Positions 8,574 through 17,580 are shown, numbered from the stretch's first letter. The stretch: 51,194 nucleotides of DNA from Geobacter argillaceus (GCF_007830735.1 NZ_VLLN01000028.1:1-51194), one strand, 5' to 3'. The notes: a model not told the origin generated them from the sequence alone. A program made the numbers and translations.

Positions 8574-9041
8574 TCAGCTGTCGAGGCAGGTTGCCAGGGC
8601 AAACAGCACCCGTGATCGGTAGATGACGCCAACGACCCCATTGTTCTTGACGACCGGAATCCGCTGAAAGCGGTGCTTGACGAACAGTTCGGCGACGTCC
8701 AGCAGATCGGCATCTTCGGTCACGGAAATTGCCTGCCAGTCCATGATCTCTTCCACCAGCTTTTCACGAACCTGTTTGCAGAGCTCCGTGTCGACGGTTG
8801 AGGGAGCCTCTGCCTCTATGCACCTGGTTGTGCGGGCGCAAGCCAGCAGGACCTTGATGATGGTGAGAGGGGAAAGAATGCCTGCCAGGTTGCCCTTTTC
8901 ATCCACCACAATCAGTCCTGGTGCCGTGTTCAGGTTTTCTTCCTTGGCCAGATTCTTCCTGAGAATCAGGTATGCTTCTCTGACGGTGGCTTTCCGGGAG
9001 ATGACCGGCACCGTGGTGACCATGATGTCTTTAGCCTTCAT
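8574..9041 (-). CDS. CBS-domain pair protein
   Basis: A 155-residue cytoplasmic protein made of two CBS motifs. The first is about residues 1-70 (MKAKDIMVTTVPVISRKATV, then PGLIVVDEKGNLAGILSPL); the second is about 95-150 (ISVTEDADLLDVAELF, then RIPVVKNNGVVGVIYRSRV). Such proteins typically sense adenine nucleotides. ATG 9041 has AAGGAG upstream; a start further upstream would run toward the preceding gene. It is the last gene of the yggT-divIVA-DUF167-CBS series. Confidence 0.85.
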   Translation of the reverse strand: MKAKDIMVTTVPVISRKATVREAYLILRKNLAKEENLNTAPGLIVVDEKGNLAGILSPLTIIKVLLACARTTRCIEAEAPSTVDTELCKQVREKLVEEIMDWQAISVTEDADLLDVAELFVKHRFQRIPVVKNNGVVGVIYRSRVLFALATCLDS

Positions 9042-9091
9042 CGGTATGCTGCTCCTTGACAGGGATTCGGGTAGCCGTGAATGGACGAATA

Positions 9092-9409
9092 TCACGCACT
9101 GCGTTCCAAAAGTTCCAGGAGTTCCCGGGTTGTGACGCCGCGGGCACGAACGGTCTTGTGGCGTGAATGGGCGCCGGCAACGATGCTGATACTGGATTTC
9201 GCCACCCCCAGCAGCCCGGCGAGAAAGGTTATACAGAGTTTGTTGGCGGCATCCTCTACCGGGGGGGAGGTGAGGCGAAGCCGGATGGCGTCATTGACCA
9301 CCCCGCACAATTCGTTCTTGCTGGCCCTGGGCTGGACATGGACCGGAAAGGTGATGCCATTCCCGTCTTCCCGGATGGGAATGGTGCTGCCGTCGCTCCT
9401 ATTCATCAT
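9092..9409 (-). CDS. DUF167 / YggU-family protein
   Basis: A 105-residue protein of the small DUF167 (YggU) family. The motif HVQPRASKNELCGV and the segment LRLTSPPVEDAANKLCITFLAGLLG are characteristic. The biochemical role is unknown. The start overlaps the end of the DivIVA-like gene by 11 bases (a second ATG one codon in is equally possible), so translation is coupled. YggT and YggU neighbours are conserved in many bacteria. Confidence 0.88.
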   Translation of the reverse strand: MMNRSDGSTIPIREDGNGITFPVHVQPRASKNELCGVVNDAIRLRLTSPPVEDAANKLCITFLAGLLGVAKSSISIVAGAHSRHKTVRARGVTTRELLELLERSA

Positions 9410-9848
9410 TGAACGAAAGCATTTTGCCGTGATTGTCCAGCAGCGATCTCAGCGACGTCTCGAACTGGAATTTCTGACGTTTGAGTTCCTGGATCTGGCC
9501 GTTCAACTGGGAGAGGTTTTTCTCGGCGTCGGCAACTATCCGTTCAGCCTTAAGCTCCGCCTCAGAGATGATAAGTGTGGCTTCTTTCTGGGCATTGTTC
9601 TTCATCTCCTCAGTAATCTTCTGGGCGGCCAGCATCGTTTCCCGCAGTTGCCCCTCTTGCCGGGCCATTTCCTCCAGCTCTTGCGTGGCCCGCCGTTGTT
9701 GCTCCTTGAGTTCGCTGTTTTCCCTGATGAGATTTTCCATCTGCTGGGCAATCGTCTGGAGAAAGGCGTCAACGTCTTCCGGGTCGAGACCTCCGAGCAT
9801 CTTTCCTTTGAACTGTTGCTGCTGAATGTCGAGCGGGGTGATTTTCAA
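9399..9848 (-). CDS. DivIVA-domain coiled-coil protein
   Basis: A 149-residue protein. The N-terminus has the DivIVA signature (ITPLDIQQQQFKGKMLGG, then DPEDVDAFLQTIA), followed by a long coiled coil rich in Glu, Gln and Lys. The family recognises curved membrane and marks poles or division sites in Gram-positives; delta-proteobacterial versions are less studied. The start overlaps the yggT stop by 4 bases (ATGA). An operon with the membrane protein YggT fits a membrane-associated scaffold. Confidence 0.87.
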   Translation of the reverse strand: MKITPLDIQQQQFKGKMLGGLDPEDVDAFLQTIAQQMENLIRENSELKEQQRRATQELEEMARQEGQLRETMLAAQKITEEMKNNAQKEATLIISEAELKAERIVADAEKNLSQLNGQIQELKRQKFQFETSLRSLLDNHGKMLSFNDE

Positions 9849-10159
9849 TGGAATCCTCCGCCCATCTTCATCCGGTAGCCAACATCATAGAGCGAGTCGA
9901 CGGCAAACTTCTGCAGGAAGATGATGATCAGGATCACCACCATCGGGGACAGGTCCAGGCCGCCCAGATTCGGGAGTTTGCTGCGAACCCGGTCGAGAAC
10001 CGGTTCCGTTACCCTGGTGAGGAAGCTGACGATGGGGTTGTAGGGATCGGGATTCACCCAGGAGATAATGGCCCTGCCGATGATCAGATACATGTAAATA
10101 GTGAGGAGGATGTCGGCGAGTCTGGCAACAGCGACGAGAAAATTGGCAAATATGAACAT
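9845..10159 (-). CDS. YggT-family membrane protein
   Basis: A 104-residue protein with two hydrophobic segments (about residues 3-30 and 65-90) and the YggT hallmark IIGRAIISWVNPDPYNPIV. The family is linked to osmotic tolerance, envelope or division functions, but its mechanism is unclear. CGGGAG lies 7 bases before the ATG. It heads the operon yggT-divIVA-DUF167-CBS and has a strong promoter just upstream. Confidence 0.88.
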   Translation of the reverse strand: MFIFANFLVAVARLADILLTIYMYLIIGRAIISWVNPDPYNPIVSFLTRVTEPVLDRVRSKLPNLGGLDLSPMVVILIIIFLQKFAVDSLYDVGYRMKMGGGFH

Positions 10160-10190
10160 TAAGGGCTCCCGGATGCTAACACACCGAAAA

Positions 10191-10219
10191 CTTATACAGA
10201 GTCATGCCCTTTCTGTCAA
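10191..10219 (-). promoter_or_regulatory. Sigma-70 promoter for the yggT-divIVA operon
   Basis: On the minus strand, TTGACA (10214-10219) and TATAAG (10191-10196) are spaced 17 bases, about 30 bases before the yggT start. This is one of the closest consensus matches in the window. Confidence 0.78.
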
Positions 10220-10243
10220 GGCGTACCCCTCTGCCATCGAGAC

Positions 10244-10278
10244 GCAGGCAGGGGGAACCTGTGATTCCCCCTGCCTGC
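10244..10278. repeat. Perfect 14-bp hairpin after hsp20
   Basis: GCAGGCAGGGGGAA (10244-10257) and its exact complement (10265-10278) flank a 7-base loop. It lies just after the hsp20 stop and before the yggT promoter. No T-run follows on the minus strand, so it may stabilise the hsp20 mRNA end or act as a weak terminator. Confidence 0.65.
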
Positions 10279-10305
10279 CACCTTGAACCCACTGTTGCGA
10301 TCAAT

Positions 10306-10872
10306 TCATTCGATGTCAATATGCCGTACTTGGGATTTGTTTTCTTCTCGCGGGATCCTGACTTCCAGTACTCCGTCCACGAAATGGGCCTTGACACCCT
10401 CTGCCTTGACCCCTTCGGGAAGTCGTACGGTGCGGCTGAAAGAACCGTAGGCACGCTCCAGTCTGATAAAGTCCTTGCGCTCCACGGACCCTTCGGATCT
10501 CTTTTCCCCGGAAATGGTGAGCATGTTGTTGCTGAGTCGGACATCCACCTCGTCACGCTTCATTCCGGGAAGTTCAGCCTTTACCACTACCTCGTTGCCT
10601 TCTTCAAAGACATCGACCGATGGGGAAATATCACCCTTCATCCCCAGGTCCTGGAACATGTGCCGGAACGGCATCAGTCGAAAGCCGGAGAATGGCCTTG
10701 CAAAAGACTCTTCCATCCACCGTTCCATTTCAGTCAGCGTCGACAGGATGTTCCGTTCGATGGCCGGCAGATTTCCCCCTTCTACAATGGTCGGTGCACT
10801 GGTGGACGGCTTGCCGGTATGGCGGACCGGCACCTCGGTTCTGGCCGACTTCAGAGCCGTCAGTTTCTTCAT
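10306..10872 (-). CDS. Small heat-shock protein (Hsp20/alpha-crystallin)
   Basis: A 188-residue chaperone that holds unfolding proteins. The alpha-crystallin domain covers about residues 80-180: SPSVDVFEEGNEVVVKAELP, NMLTISGEKR, and FSRTVRLPEGV, ending with the VLEVRIP motif. The N-terminal arm of about 75 residues is longer than average, with a stretch of basic and Ser/Thr residues. AAGGAGG precedes the ATG. A strong sigma-70 type promoter lies upstream; no CIRCE inverted repeat is visible. Confidence 0.93.
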   Translation of the reverse strand: MKKLTALKSARTEVPVRHTGKPSTSAPTIVEGGNLPAIERNILSTLTEMERWMEESFARPFSGFRLMPFRHMFQDLGMKGDISPSVDVFEEGNEVVVKAELPGMKRDEVDVRLSNNMLTISGEKRSEGSVERKDFIRLERAYGSFSRTVRLPEGVKAEGVKAHFVDGVLEVRIPREENKSQVRHIDIE

Positions 10873-10914
10873 ATACCGACACCTCCTTTCAACCCGTATC
10901 TAACCTCTGAAAAA

Positions 10915-10944
10915 ATTATATAGATAATTGAAGATGGATGTCAA
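10915..10944 (-). promoter_or_regulatory. Sigma-70 promoter for hsp20
   Basis: On the minus strand, perfect TTGACA (10939-10944) and perfect TATAAT (10915-10920) are separated by 18 bases, about 45 bases before the hsp20 ATG. A palindrome GATCAT-N5-ATGATC (10963-10979) lies just upstream of the -35 box and could be an operator. Confidence 0.8.
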
Positions 10945-10994
10945 TAGCTGCCGTGGAGTTCCGATCATCTTGAATGATCAGTGGTATTTGTTCC

Positions 10995-11022
10995 TTGACT
11001 TTAACCTGATCGTGATTACATT
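10995..11022 (+). promoter_or_regulatory. Possible promoter for the Tim44-like gene
   Basis: TTGACT (10995-11000), a 16-base spacer, then TACATT (11017-11022), in the divergent region 85 bases before the gene. The -10 box is weak. Confidence 0.4.
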
Positions 11023-11106
11023 ATTGCGACTATTGTCACGCAGGTCATCCATGGTTGCCGGACTGGGCAAAAACTGCTCCTGTACCGGCAGAAACGAGGA
11101 AGATAT

Positions 11107-12084
11107 ATGAAACGAATCATGATCCGATTGTTGTCAATAGCGGCACTGACTCTGCTGGTGGGAGTGAGTGTGGGGCAAGGGTATGCAGAGGCCCGTTTCG
11201 GCGGCGGCCGATCGATGGGGAGCCGTGGATCGAGAAGCTATTCGCGCCCGTCGAGTCCCTATTCTCAGCCAGCTCCTTCCGCGCAGCCGACACCCCAGAG
11301 ACCTGCCACGCCCTACCAGCAGCCCCAACCGGCCAGCGGCGGTTTCTTCCGTAACATGGCCGGCGGCGTCATGGGCGGGATGTTGGGTGGTATGTTAGGG
11401 GGGATGCTGTTCCGCGGCATGGGTTTCGGCGGCGGATGGGGCGGCGGTGTCGGTGGCAGCGGCATTGGCCTGTTCGAAATCGTCCTTCTGGCAGGGATCG
11501 GCTATCTCATCTACCGCTTCGTCAAGGCCCGCCGCCAGGAGGCAACAATCTACCGGGGAGACTTCCAGCAAAGCAGTTATGAACAGCCGACTCTGCACCA
11601 GTACCAGGAACCGCCCCAACTGCAGGCAACGGCCGGTGACGACCTGGCCCGGGGGATTTCCCATATCCGGCAGATGGATGCCTCGTTTGACGAGGCCCGG
11701 TTCAATGATCAGGTGATGGATAGTTTCTTCCGGATCCAGGGGGCCTGGATGCATCGGGACCTGACCCCGGTTGCCACCCTCCTCACTCCGGAGATGCGAC
11801 GCATCATGCAGGACGATGTGGATCGGCTCCTGCGGGAAAAGCGGATCAACCGGCTGGAGAACATCGCGGTCAGAAACGTGGAGATCACCGAGGCGTGGCA
11901 GGAGCAGGGGTGGGACTTCGTTACCGCGCTCATTTATGCCAACCTGCTCGATTACACCACCGATGAGACGGGTACGGTCGTCGGCGGGAGCAACGTAGAG
12001 CCGGTGAAGTTCGAGGAATATTGGACCTTTGCCCGGGTAATCGGGGCAAGCGAGTGGCAGTTGACCGCCATTGACCAGAAGTAG
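11107..12084 (+). CDS. Tim44-like domain membrane protein
   Basis: A 325-residue exported or membrane protein. Residues 1 to about 27 form a signal peptide ([19 protein letters not shown], ending near YAEA). A low-complexity Ser/Pro/Gln/Gly region follows, then Gly/Met-rich repeats ([13 protein letters not shown]) and a hydrophobic helix (about 119-135, [19 protein letters not shown]). The C-terminal Tim44/MBA1-like domain spans about 190-325. The bacterial role is unknown; the domain binds membranes or proteins in mitochondria. GAGGAAG lies upstream of the ATG. The acyl-CoA synthetase gene begins 53 bases later and may be co-transcribed. Confidence 0.82.
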   Translation: MKRIMIRLLSIAALTLLVGVSVGQGYAEARFGGGRSMGSRGSRSYSRPSSPYSQPAPSAQPTPQRPATPYQQPQPASGGFFRNMAGGVMGGMLGGMLGGMLFRGMGFGGGWGGGVGGSGIGLFEIVLLAGIGYLIYRFVKARRQEATIYRGDFQQSSYEQPTLHQYQEPPQLQATAGDDLARGISHIRQMDASFDEARFNDQVMDSFFRIQGAWMHRDLTPVATLLTPEMRRIMQDDVDRLLREKRINRLENIAVRNVEITEAWQEQGWDFVTALIYANLLDYTTDETGTVVGGSNVEPVKFEEYWTFARVIGASEWQLTAIDQK

Positions 12085-12137
12085 CTGAGGCAGAGCGGTG
12101 GGTGTCCCGCAATCACCTTTCCCTGAAGGAGCACTCT

Positions 12138-13799
12138 ATGGCACAACAGCTTGAATTTACCGTTGGCGGGCTGCTGGATCACATTGCGGCCGCGTATCCC
12201 GGTCATGATGCCCTCGTGTATCCCGAACGGGATATTCGCTATTCCTATGCCGAGTTCAATCAGCGTTGTCGTCAGGTTGCCAAGGGTCTGCTGCGTCTGG
12301 GGGTAAAGAAGGGGGACAACGTATCCATCTGGGCCTACAATGTTCCGGAATGGGCCATGCTCCAGTTTGCCACGGCCAAGATCGGCGCGATTCTTGTCAC
12401 CGTGAATACGAGCTACAAGTCGGCAGAGCTGGAATATATCCTCAACCAGTCGGATACGTCGACCCTCTTTCTGGTCAAGACGTTCAAGGATACCGATTAT
12501 GTCGAGACGCTCTACGAGGTGGTGCCGGAGCTTCGGCAGAGCGAGCCGGGCAAGGTGGCGAGCGCAACATTGCCGTTTTTGAAGAATGTCGTGTTTATCG
12601 GCGAGCAGACGCCCTCCGGGATGGTCAACTTCGACCTACTCCTCGAACTGGGCAAAGACGTCCCCGATGCCGAACTGGCAGCGGTCGAGGCCACGCTGGA
12701 TCGGCACGACGTGATCAACATGCAGTATACCTCCGGCACCACCGGGTTCCCCAAGGGGGTGATGCTGACCCACTATAACCTCGTCAACAACGGCTTCCAC
12801 ATCGGTGAGTGCATGAAGTTCACCGAGAACGACCGCCTCTGCATCCCGGTGCCGTTCTTCCACTGCTTCGGCTGTGTGCTCGGCGTCATGGCCTGCGTGA
12901 CCCACGGCTCCGCCATGGTGCCGGTGGAGATCTTCGATCCGCTGAAGGTGCTCCGGACCGTCGAGAAGGAGCGCTGCACCGCGGTCCACGGGGTTCCGAC
13001 CATGTTCATTGCCGAGTTGGAACACCCGGAGTTCGGCAGGTTCGACCTTACCTCCTTACGGACCGGCATCATGGCAGGTTCCGTCTGTCCGATCGAGGTG
13101 ATGAAGCGCGTCGTGAAAGATATGCACGTCACCGAGATTACCAGCGTTTATGGCCAGACAGAGTCCTCACCCGGCATCACCCAGACCCGGACCGCGGACT
13201 CCATCGAGCTGCGGGTGGCGACCGTGGGCCGGGCGCTTCCCGGCGCCGAGGTGAAGATCATCGATATCGAGACCGGCGCCGCCCTGCCGCCAGGCAAGCA
13301 GGGAGAGCTCTGTGCCCGCGGCTACATGGTGATGAAGGGGTACTACAAGATGCCGGAGGAGACCGCCAAGGTGATCGACAGCGACGGCTGGCTCCACACC
13401 GGGGACCTGGCGATCATGGACGAGAACGGTTACTGCAAGATCACCGGCCGGATCAAGCAGATGATCATCCGCGGCGGCGAGAATATCTACCCCAAGGAGA
13501 TCGAGGAATTTCTGTACACCCACCCGAAGGTCTCCGACATCCAGGTCTACGGGGTCCCGGACCGGAAGTACGGGGAGCAGGTCATGGCAGCCATCATCCT
13601 CAAGAAGGGGGTGGAGATGACCGAGGATGAGGTCACGGAGTTCTGCCGGGGAAAGATTGCCAACTACAAGATCCCCAAGTACGTGAAGTTTGTCGACGGC
13701 TACCCGATGACCGCCAGCGGCAAGATCCAGAAATTCAAGTTACGGGAGATGGCGATCAAGGAGTTGCATCTGGAGGATGAGGCGTCTGCTTCCGTCTGA
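12138..13799 (+). CDS. AMP-forming acyl-CoA synthetase (fatty-acid CoA ligase type)
   Basis: A 553-residue member of the ANL adenylating family, converting a carboxylic acid, CoA and ATP into acyl-CoA. Conserved elements are the P-loop [21 protein letters not shown], the ATP/hinge motif [35 protein letters not shown], and the C-terminal [12 protein letters not shown] with the catalytic lysine. The sequence looks most like medium- to long-chain fatty acid ligases, but the substrate cannot be read reliably. ATG 12138 has GAAGGAG upstream. A strong bidirectional terminator follows. Confidence 0.9.
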   Translation: MAQQLEFTVGGLLDHIAAAYPGHDALVYPERDIRYSYAEFNQRCRQVAKGLLRLGVKKGDNVSIWAYNVPEWAMLQFATAKIGAILVTVNTSYKSAELEYILNQSDTSTLFLVKTFKDTDYVETLYEVVPELRQSEPGKVASATLPFLKNVVFIGEQTPSGMVNFDLLLELGKDVPDAELAAVEATLDRHDVINMQYTSGTTGFPKGVMLTHYNLVNNGFHIGECMKFTENDRLCIPVPFFHCFGCVLGVMACVTHGSAMVPVEIFDPLKVLRTVEKERCTAVHGVPTMFIAELEHPEFGRFDLTSLRTGIMAGSVCPIEVMKRVVKDMHVTEITSVYGQTESSPGITQTRTADSIELRVATVGRALPGAEVKIIDIETGAALPPGKQGELCARGYMVMKGYYKMPEETAKVIDSDGWLHTGDLAIMDENGYCKITGRIKQMIIRGGENIYPKEIEEFLYTHPKVSDIQVYGVPDRKYGEQVMAAIILKKGVEMTEDEVTEFCRGKIANYKIPKYVKFVDGYPMTASGKIQKFKLREMAIKELHLEDEASASV

Positions 13800-13824
13800 C
13801 CCGGAAACGTCGCGAGAAAGTCTC

Positions 13825-13858
13825 AAAACGCCCGTCAGCAACTAATGACGGGCGTTTT
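13825..13858. terminator. Bidirectional intrinsic terminator
   Basis: AAAACGCCCGTCA and its exact complement flank an 8-base loop, giving T-runs on both strands. It lies between the convergent acyl-CoA synthetase and prmA-like genes and serves both. Confidence 0.92.
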
Positions 13859-13863
13859 ACGTG

Positions 13864-14457
13864 TCATCTCTTCCGCCAGAGATAGGTGACGTACTCTTCC
13901 ATGATCCTGCTGTTCACCAGTTCACACCCCTGGTTGTCATAGCGGCGCCAGATGTCGTACTTGTCCTGGAGGGGGATGCCGGAGAGAAGAATGCTCCCTC
14001 CTGGGCGGGTGAGGCTGACCAACTGGTCGGCAACCGCCAGGAGGATGTCGGCATAGATGTTGGCCAGGATCAGATCGAACTGGTGATTGGCCAGGCAGGC
14101 AAGCTCGCCGCAGACGGTGAGCACCCTGCGTTCTTCCCGGTTGATCCGGACGTTGTCGTGACAGGACGTTGCTGCCCGCCAGTCAAGGTCGATCGCGACA
14201 ACCGAAGCGGCCTGCAGCTTGGCTGAGGCAATGGCCAGGATGCCGGTGCCGCTTCCCAGATCGAGGACCCGGGCGCCGGCAACTCCGGGAAGGCTTCTCA
14301 TTACCTCCAGGCAGGAGGCGGTCGTCTCGTGCTCGCCCGAGCCGAAGGCCCCCCTTTTCCCCAAAAAAAGCGGGATACCATTGTCCGGCGCCGGTGCCCC
14401 TTCGGGAACAATGGTGAAACCGCCGATGGTCGACGGCTCAAAAATACGACCACTCAT
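13864..14457 (-). CDS. prmA: PrmA-family methyltransferase (ribosomal protein L11 methylase-like)
   Basis: A 197-residue SAM-dependent methyltransferase. Signatures are GAFGSGEHETT (the PrmA substrate loop), the SAM motif VLDLGSGTGILAIAS, and LILANIYADIL. It is about 100 residues shorter than E. coli PrmA because the N-terminal L11-recognition domain is reduced, so its substrate could differ from L11. The ATG at 14457 is chosen because GGAGG lies 7 bases upstream; an in-frame TTG at 14499 has no such site. Confidence 0.82.
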   Translation of the reverse strand: MSGRIFEPSTIGGFTIVPEGAPAPDNGIPLFLGKRGAFGSGEHETTASCLEVMRSLPGVAGARVLDLGSGTGILAIASAKLQAASVVAIDLDWRAATSCHDNVRINREERRVLTVCGELACLANHQFDLILANIYADILLAVADQLVSLTRPGGSILLSGIPLQDKYDIWRRYDNQGCELVNSRIMEEYVTYLWRKR

Positions 14458-14589
14458 GTCGAGTCCTCCGAGGGCAACCCTACCCGTTTTTCCGGTCAAA
14501 AAAAAGCTAAAATCACGACTGTCAGCAGAGTGGTTTTGTTGAAATACCGTTGAATGCAGGTTTGCTCTGGACAGGGGGCAAAGAGTTGT

Positions 14590-14605
14590 GTATACAGTTC
14601 GCGTG
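14590..14605 (+). promoter_or_regulatory. GTATACAGT motif, copy 1 (upstream of peptidase unit)
   Basis: GTATACAGTTCGCGTG. It shares its core and length with copies at 16032 and 18400. Lying 42 bases before the small membrane ORF, it is probably an operator of a GntR-like or similar repressor; the regulator is not identified. Confidence 0.5.
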
Positions 14606-14646
14606 CCGGCTCATGCCGCGCAGGTAACCGAACCGGAGATGCAGGC

Positions 14647-14796
14647 ATGGTAAAGGCTATAGCGATTATTTGGGCACTGTTTCTCGTCCTGTTCGTAGCC
14701 ATCGTCATTGAAGAGTCGTTTCTCGGTGGTCGTAGGCGCAGGCATTTGGAAAAAGTCGCGAAGGAGCAAAGAGATGCGGGTAACGCCGGTCACTGA
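14647..14796 (+). CDS. Small single-helix membrane protein
   Basis: A predicted 49-residue protein: a short start, one hydrophobic helix (residues about 4-24, AIAIIWALFLVLFVAIVIEES), then a basic, charged tail (GGRRRRHLEKVAKEQRD). GGAG lies 8 bases before the ATG. Its 3' end overlaps the peptidase start by 23 bases in another frame, suggesting coupled translation. I do not recognise a family. The clear helix-plus-basic-tail pattern argues for a real protein, but homologue conservation is unknown. Confidence 0.5.
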   Translation: MVKAIAIIWALFLVLFVAIVIEESFLGGRRRRHLEKVAKEQRDAGNAGH

Positions 14797-15967
14797 ACTG
14801 GAATTCCGATGCCAGCGGTTGCAGGAACGGATGGCCGGTGTCGGGCTCGATGCGGTCATTATCGTTCAGAATGCCGATCTTTTTTATTTCACCGGTACCA
14901 CCCAGACCGGGAACCTGTATGTGCCGGCCCATGGCCAGCCACTCTATATGGTGCGTCGCGATGCCTTGCGGGCACGGATGGAGTCGGGACTCCGGGAGGT
15001 GCTCCCGTTTGGTTCCATGAAGGACATCCCCCGCATTCTGACCGAGTATGGCTATCCGGTGCCGAAGCGGATCGGCCTGGAGATGGATGTGTTGCCGGTT
15101 ACCTTTTATGATCGGTATCGCACTGTGTTTCCCGAGGCCGCGTTCAGCGATGCGACCCCGCTGATCCGCCTGGTGCGGATGATCAAGAGCGCCTATGAGA
15201 TCCATCTCCTCAAGGATGCCGCCGATCAGGTGCACAAGGTCTATCAGCGGGTCTCCGAAGTTGCCCGTGAGGGGATGACCGATCTTGAGCTGACGGCCGA
15301 GCTGGAATACGTATCCCGACGGGAAGGGCATCAGGGACTGGTGCGGATGCGAGCCTTCAATGGCGGGCTGGTCTTCGGCCTCACCTGTTCCGGCGCGGAC
15401 AGTGCCGTTCCAGCCTACACCGACACTCCACTGGGGGGGCTTGGTGTGGGACCATCCTTTGGCCTGGGGGCGAGTTTCAAGCCAATAGAACGGCACGAAC
15501 CGATTGTCGTGGATATCTCCGGGTGCTGCGATGGGTATTTTGTCGACCAGACCCGCATTTTCTCCATCGGGGGGCTGTCCGCGAAGCTGCGGAAGGCCTA
15601 CGACGATATGGTGAAGATCCAGGAGCGGATGAAGGAACTGGTGCCGGCCCGGCCATCCTGGGGAGAGGTGTATGACGAATGTCGTGCCATGGCCGTCAGT
15701 ATGGGGCATGGTGAGTCCTTCATGGGGTTGATGGGGAGTCAGGTTTCCTTTATCGGGCACGGCGTTGGCATTGAAATCGACGAATACCCGTTCATCGCCC
15801 GGGGGATCGGCGACCAGTTCTTTGAACCGGGGATGGTCTTTGCCTTTGAGCCGAAGGTGGTCTTCCCCGGCGAAGGGGCGGTGGGGATCGAAGACACCTT
15901 TTATCTGGCCGACGACGGCCTGCTCAGGCAGCTCACCCACTCGCCCGCCGAGTTGGTGGTGCTCTGA
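14774..15967 (+). CDS. M24-family metallopeptidase (Xaa-Pro peptidase type)
   Basis: A 397-residue protein. The N-terminal creatinase-like domain (about 1-150) is followed by the pita-bread catalytic domain. All five metal ligands appear in order: Asp in VVDISG, Asp in FVDQTRIF, His in IGHGVGIEIDE, Glu in FEPKVVF and Glu in GIEDTFYL. This suggests a functional proline-specific aminopeptidase or dipeptidase. ATG 14774 is preceded by AAGGAG with a 7-base spacer. An upstream in-frame start (14708) would sit inside the small ORF. Confidence 0.88.
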   Translation: MRVTPVTELEFRCQRLQERMAGVGLDAVIIVQNADLFYFTGTTQTGNLYVPAHGQPLYMVRRDALRARMESGLREVLPFGSMKDIPRILTEYGYPVPKRIGLEMDVLPVTFYDRYRTVFPEAAFSDATPLIRLVRMIKSAYEIHLLKDAADQVHKVYQRVSEVAREGMTDLELTAELEYVSRREGHQGLVRMRAFNGGLVFGLTCSGADSAVPAYTDTPLGGLGVGPSFGLGASFKPIERHEPIVVDISGCCDGYFVDQTRIFSIGGLSAKLRKAYDDMVKIQERMKELVPARPSWGEVYDECRAMAVSMGHGESFMGLMGSQVSFIGHGVGIEIDEYPFIARGIGDQFFEPGMVFAFEPKVVFPGEGAVGIEDTFYLADDGLLRQLTHSPAELVVL

Positions 15968-15989
15968 ATTGCTGAATAATAAATTTTTG

Positions 15990-16018
15990 TTGATCTTAAT
16001 TTGGTACGATGCTATATG
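15990..16018 (+). promoter_or_regulatory. Sigma-70 promoter for citrate synthase
   Basis: TTGATC (15990-15995), a 17-base spacer, then TATATG (16013-16018). The start point would be near 16025, leaving a leader of about 210 bases. The GTATACAGT motif at 16032 would lie just downstream of the start, a repressor position. Confidence 0.6.
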
Positions 16019-16031
16019 TGAGCAAAATTTT

Positions 16032-16047
16032 GTATACAGTATCCGTA
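16032..16047 (+). promoter_or_regulatory. GTATACAGT motif, copy 2 (citrate synthase leader)
   Basis: GTATACAGTATCCGTA, matching the copies at 14590 and 18400. It lies about 8-23 bases after the predicted transcription start. The gltA gene of Geobacter sulfurreducens is known to be repressed by HgtR; whether this is that protein's site cannot be told from the sequence. Confidence 0.55.
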
Positions 16048-16233
16048 AGAGATAACGCACCTCCCCCTAAGAGCGTCCTGCTCGTCCTTAATGACCGTTT
16101 TATCTGGTCGCAGTGCATACAGCTTTACGGTAGCATTCATGAAAACAGAAAGGAGGGAGTTCACTCGTTTCGGTTAGTCTGGAGAAGTCTCAGCACGGCA
16201 CCCACCATCATCCATGAAAGGAGAGCACGCACC

Positions 16234-17562
16234 ATGGCACTTAAGGAAACGCTTAAGCAGAAGATTGAGGAGTTCCGCCCCCGTACCACCCGGCTCACCA
16301 AGGAATTCGGCAAGGTCATCATCGACCAGGTCACCATCGACCAGTGCATCGGTGGCGCCCGTGACATCCGCAGCCTCGTAACCGACATCTCCTACCTCGA
16401 TCCTCAGGAAGGAATCCGCTTCCGTGGCAAGACAATTCCCGAGACCTTTGCGGCGCTCCCCAAGGCAGCTGGCTCCAACTACCCGACAGTCGAGTCTTTC
16501 TGGTACATGCTCCTTACCGGTGACGTGCCGACACAGGCTCAGGTTGACGAAGTAGTTGCCGAGTGGAAGACCCGCCAGAACGTTCCTCAGTACGTGTTTG
16601 ATGTAATCCGCGCCCTGCCGCGTGACAGCCATCCGATGGTAATGCTCTCCGTCGGCATCCTGACAATGCAGAAAGACTCCAAGTTTGCCGGTTTCTACAA
16701 TTCAGGCAAATTCAACAAGAACATTGCCTGGGAATATGTTTATGAAGATGCGTGCGATGTCGTTGCCCGTATCCCCATCATTGCCGCATTTATTTACAAC
16801 CTCAAGTATCGTGGCGACAAGCAGATTGCCATCGATCCGACGCTTGATATGGGTGCAAACTTTGCCCATATGATAGGTCAGAAAGAGGAGTACAAGGATG
16901 TTGCCCGTATGTACTTCATCCTCCACTCCGACCATGAGTCGGGTAACGTTTCCGCTCATACGACTCACCTGGTTCACTCTGCCCTTTCCGATCCTTACTA
17001 TGCATACTCTGCCGGCCTCAACGGTCTTGCCGGCCCTCTGCACGGTCTTGCCAATCAGGAAGTTCTCGACTGGACCCTTAAGTTCCAGGAGAAGTACTGC
17101 AAGGATAAAGAGCCTACCGCAGAGCTGATCAAAGCTGCACTCTGGGATACTCTCAATGCCGGTCAGGTCATCCCGGGTTACGGTCACGCCGTTCTACGCA
17201 AGACCGATCCGCGCTACACCTCACAGCGCGAGTTCTGCCTGAACACTCCGGGACTCAAAGACTATCCACTCTTCAAGGTTATCTCTATGATCTTTGAAGT
17301 CGCCCCTGGCGTATTGACTGAGCACGGCAAGACCAAGAACCCCTGGCCGAACGTTGATGCACAGTCCGGCGTCATCCAGATGTACTATGGCCTGACCGAG
17401 TTCGAATTTTACACCGTCCTCTTCGGTGTGGGCCGCGCCCTGGGCTGCATGGCTAACATTACCTGGGACCGTGGTCTCGGCTACGCTCTTGAGCGTCCGA
17501 AGTCGGTCACCACGGCAATGCTTGAGAAGTGGGCTGCCGAAGGCGGCCGCCAGCTTTCCTAG
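16234..17562 (+). CDS. gltA: Citrate synthase, eukaryote-like type
   Basis: A 442-residue enzyme condensing acetyl-CoA and oxaloacetate to citrate, the entry to the TCA cycle that oxidises acetate. It resembles mitochondrial citrate synthase more than the usual bacterial type. HSDHESGNVSAHT and GLAGPLHGLANQEV are present, and the catalytic triad is His270 (HGLANQ), His318 (GYGHAVLRKTDPR) and Asp375 (NVDAQSG), nearly the pig numbering. This form is established for Geobacteraceae. ATG 16234 follows AAAGGAG. The gene has its own promoter and terminator. Codon use appears shifted toward fewer rare codons, fitting high expression. Confidence 0.95.
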   Translation: MALKETLKQKIEEFRPRTTRLTKEFGKVIIDQVTIDQCIGGARDIRSLVTDISYLDPQEGIRFRGKTIPETFAALPKAAGSNYPTVESFWYMLLTGDVPTQAQVDEVVAEWKTRQNVPQYVFDVIRALPRDSHPMVMLSVGILTMQKDSKFAGFYNSGKFNKNIAWEYVYEDACDVVARIPIIAAFIYNLKYRGDKQIAIDPTLDMGANFAHMIGQKEEYKDVARMYFILHSDHESGNVSAHTTHLVHSALSDPYYAYSAGLNGLAGPLHGLANQEVLDWTLKFQEKYCKDKEPTAELIKAALWDTLNAGQVIPGYGHAVLRKTDPRYTSQREFCLNTPGLKDYPLFKVISMIFEVAPGVLTEHGKTKNPWPNVDAQSGVIQMYYGLTEFEFYTVLFGVGRALGCMANITWDRGLGYALERPKSVTTAMLEKWAAEGGRQLS

Positions 17563-17580
17563 TCAGTGGCCTGTTGTTGG

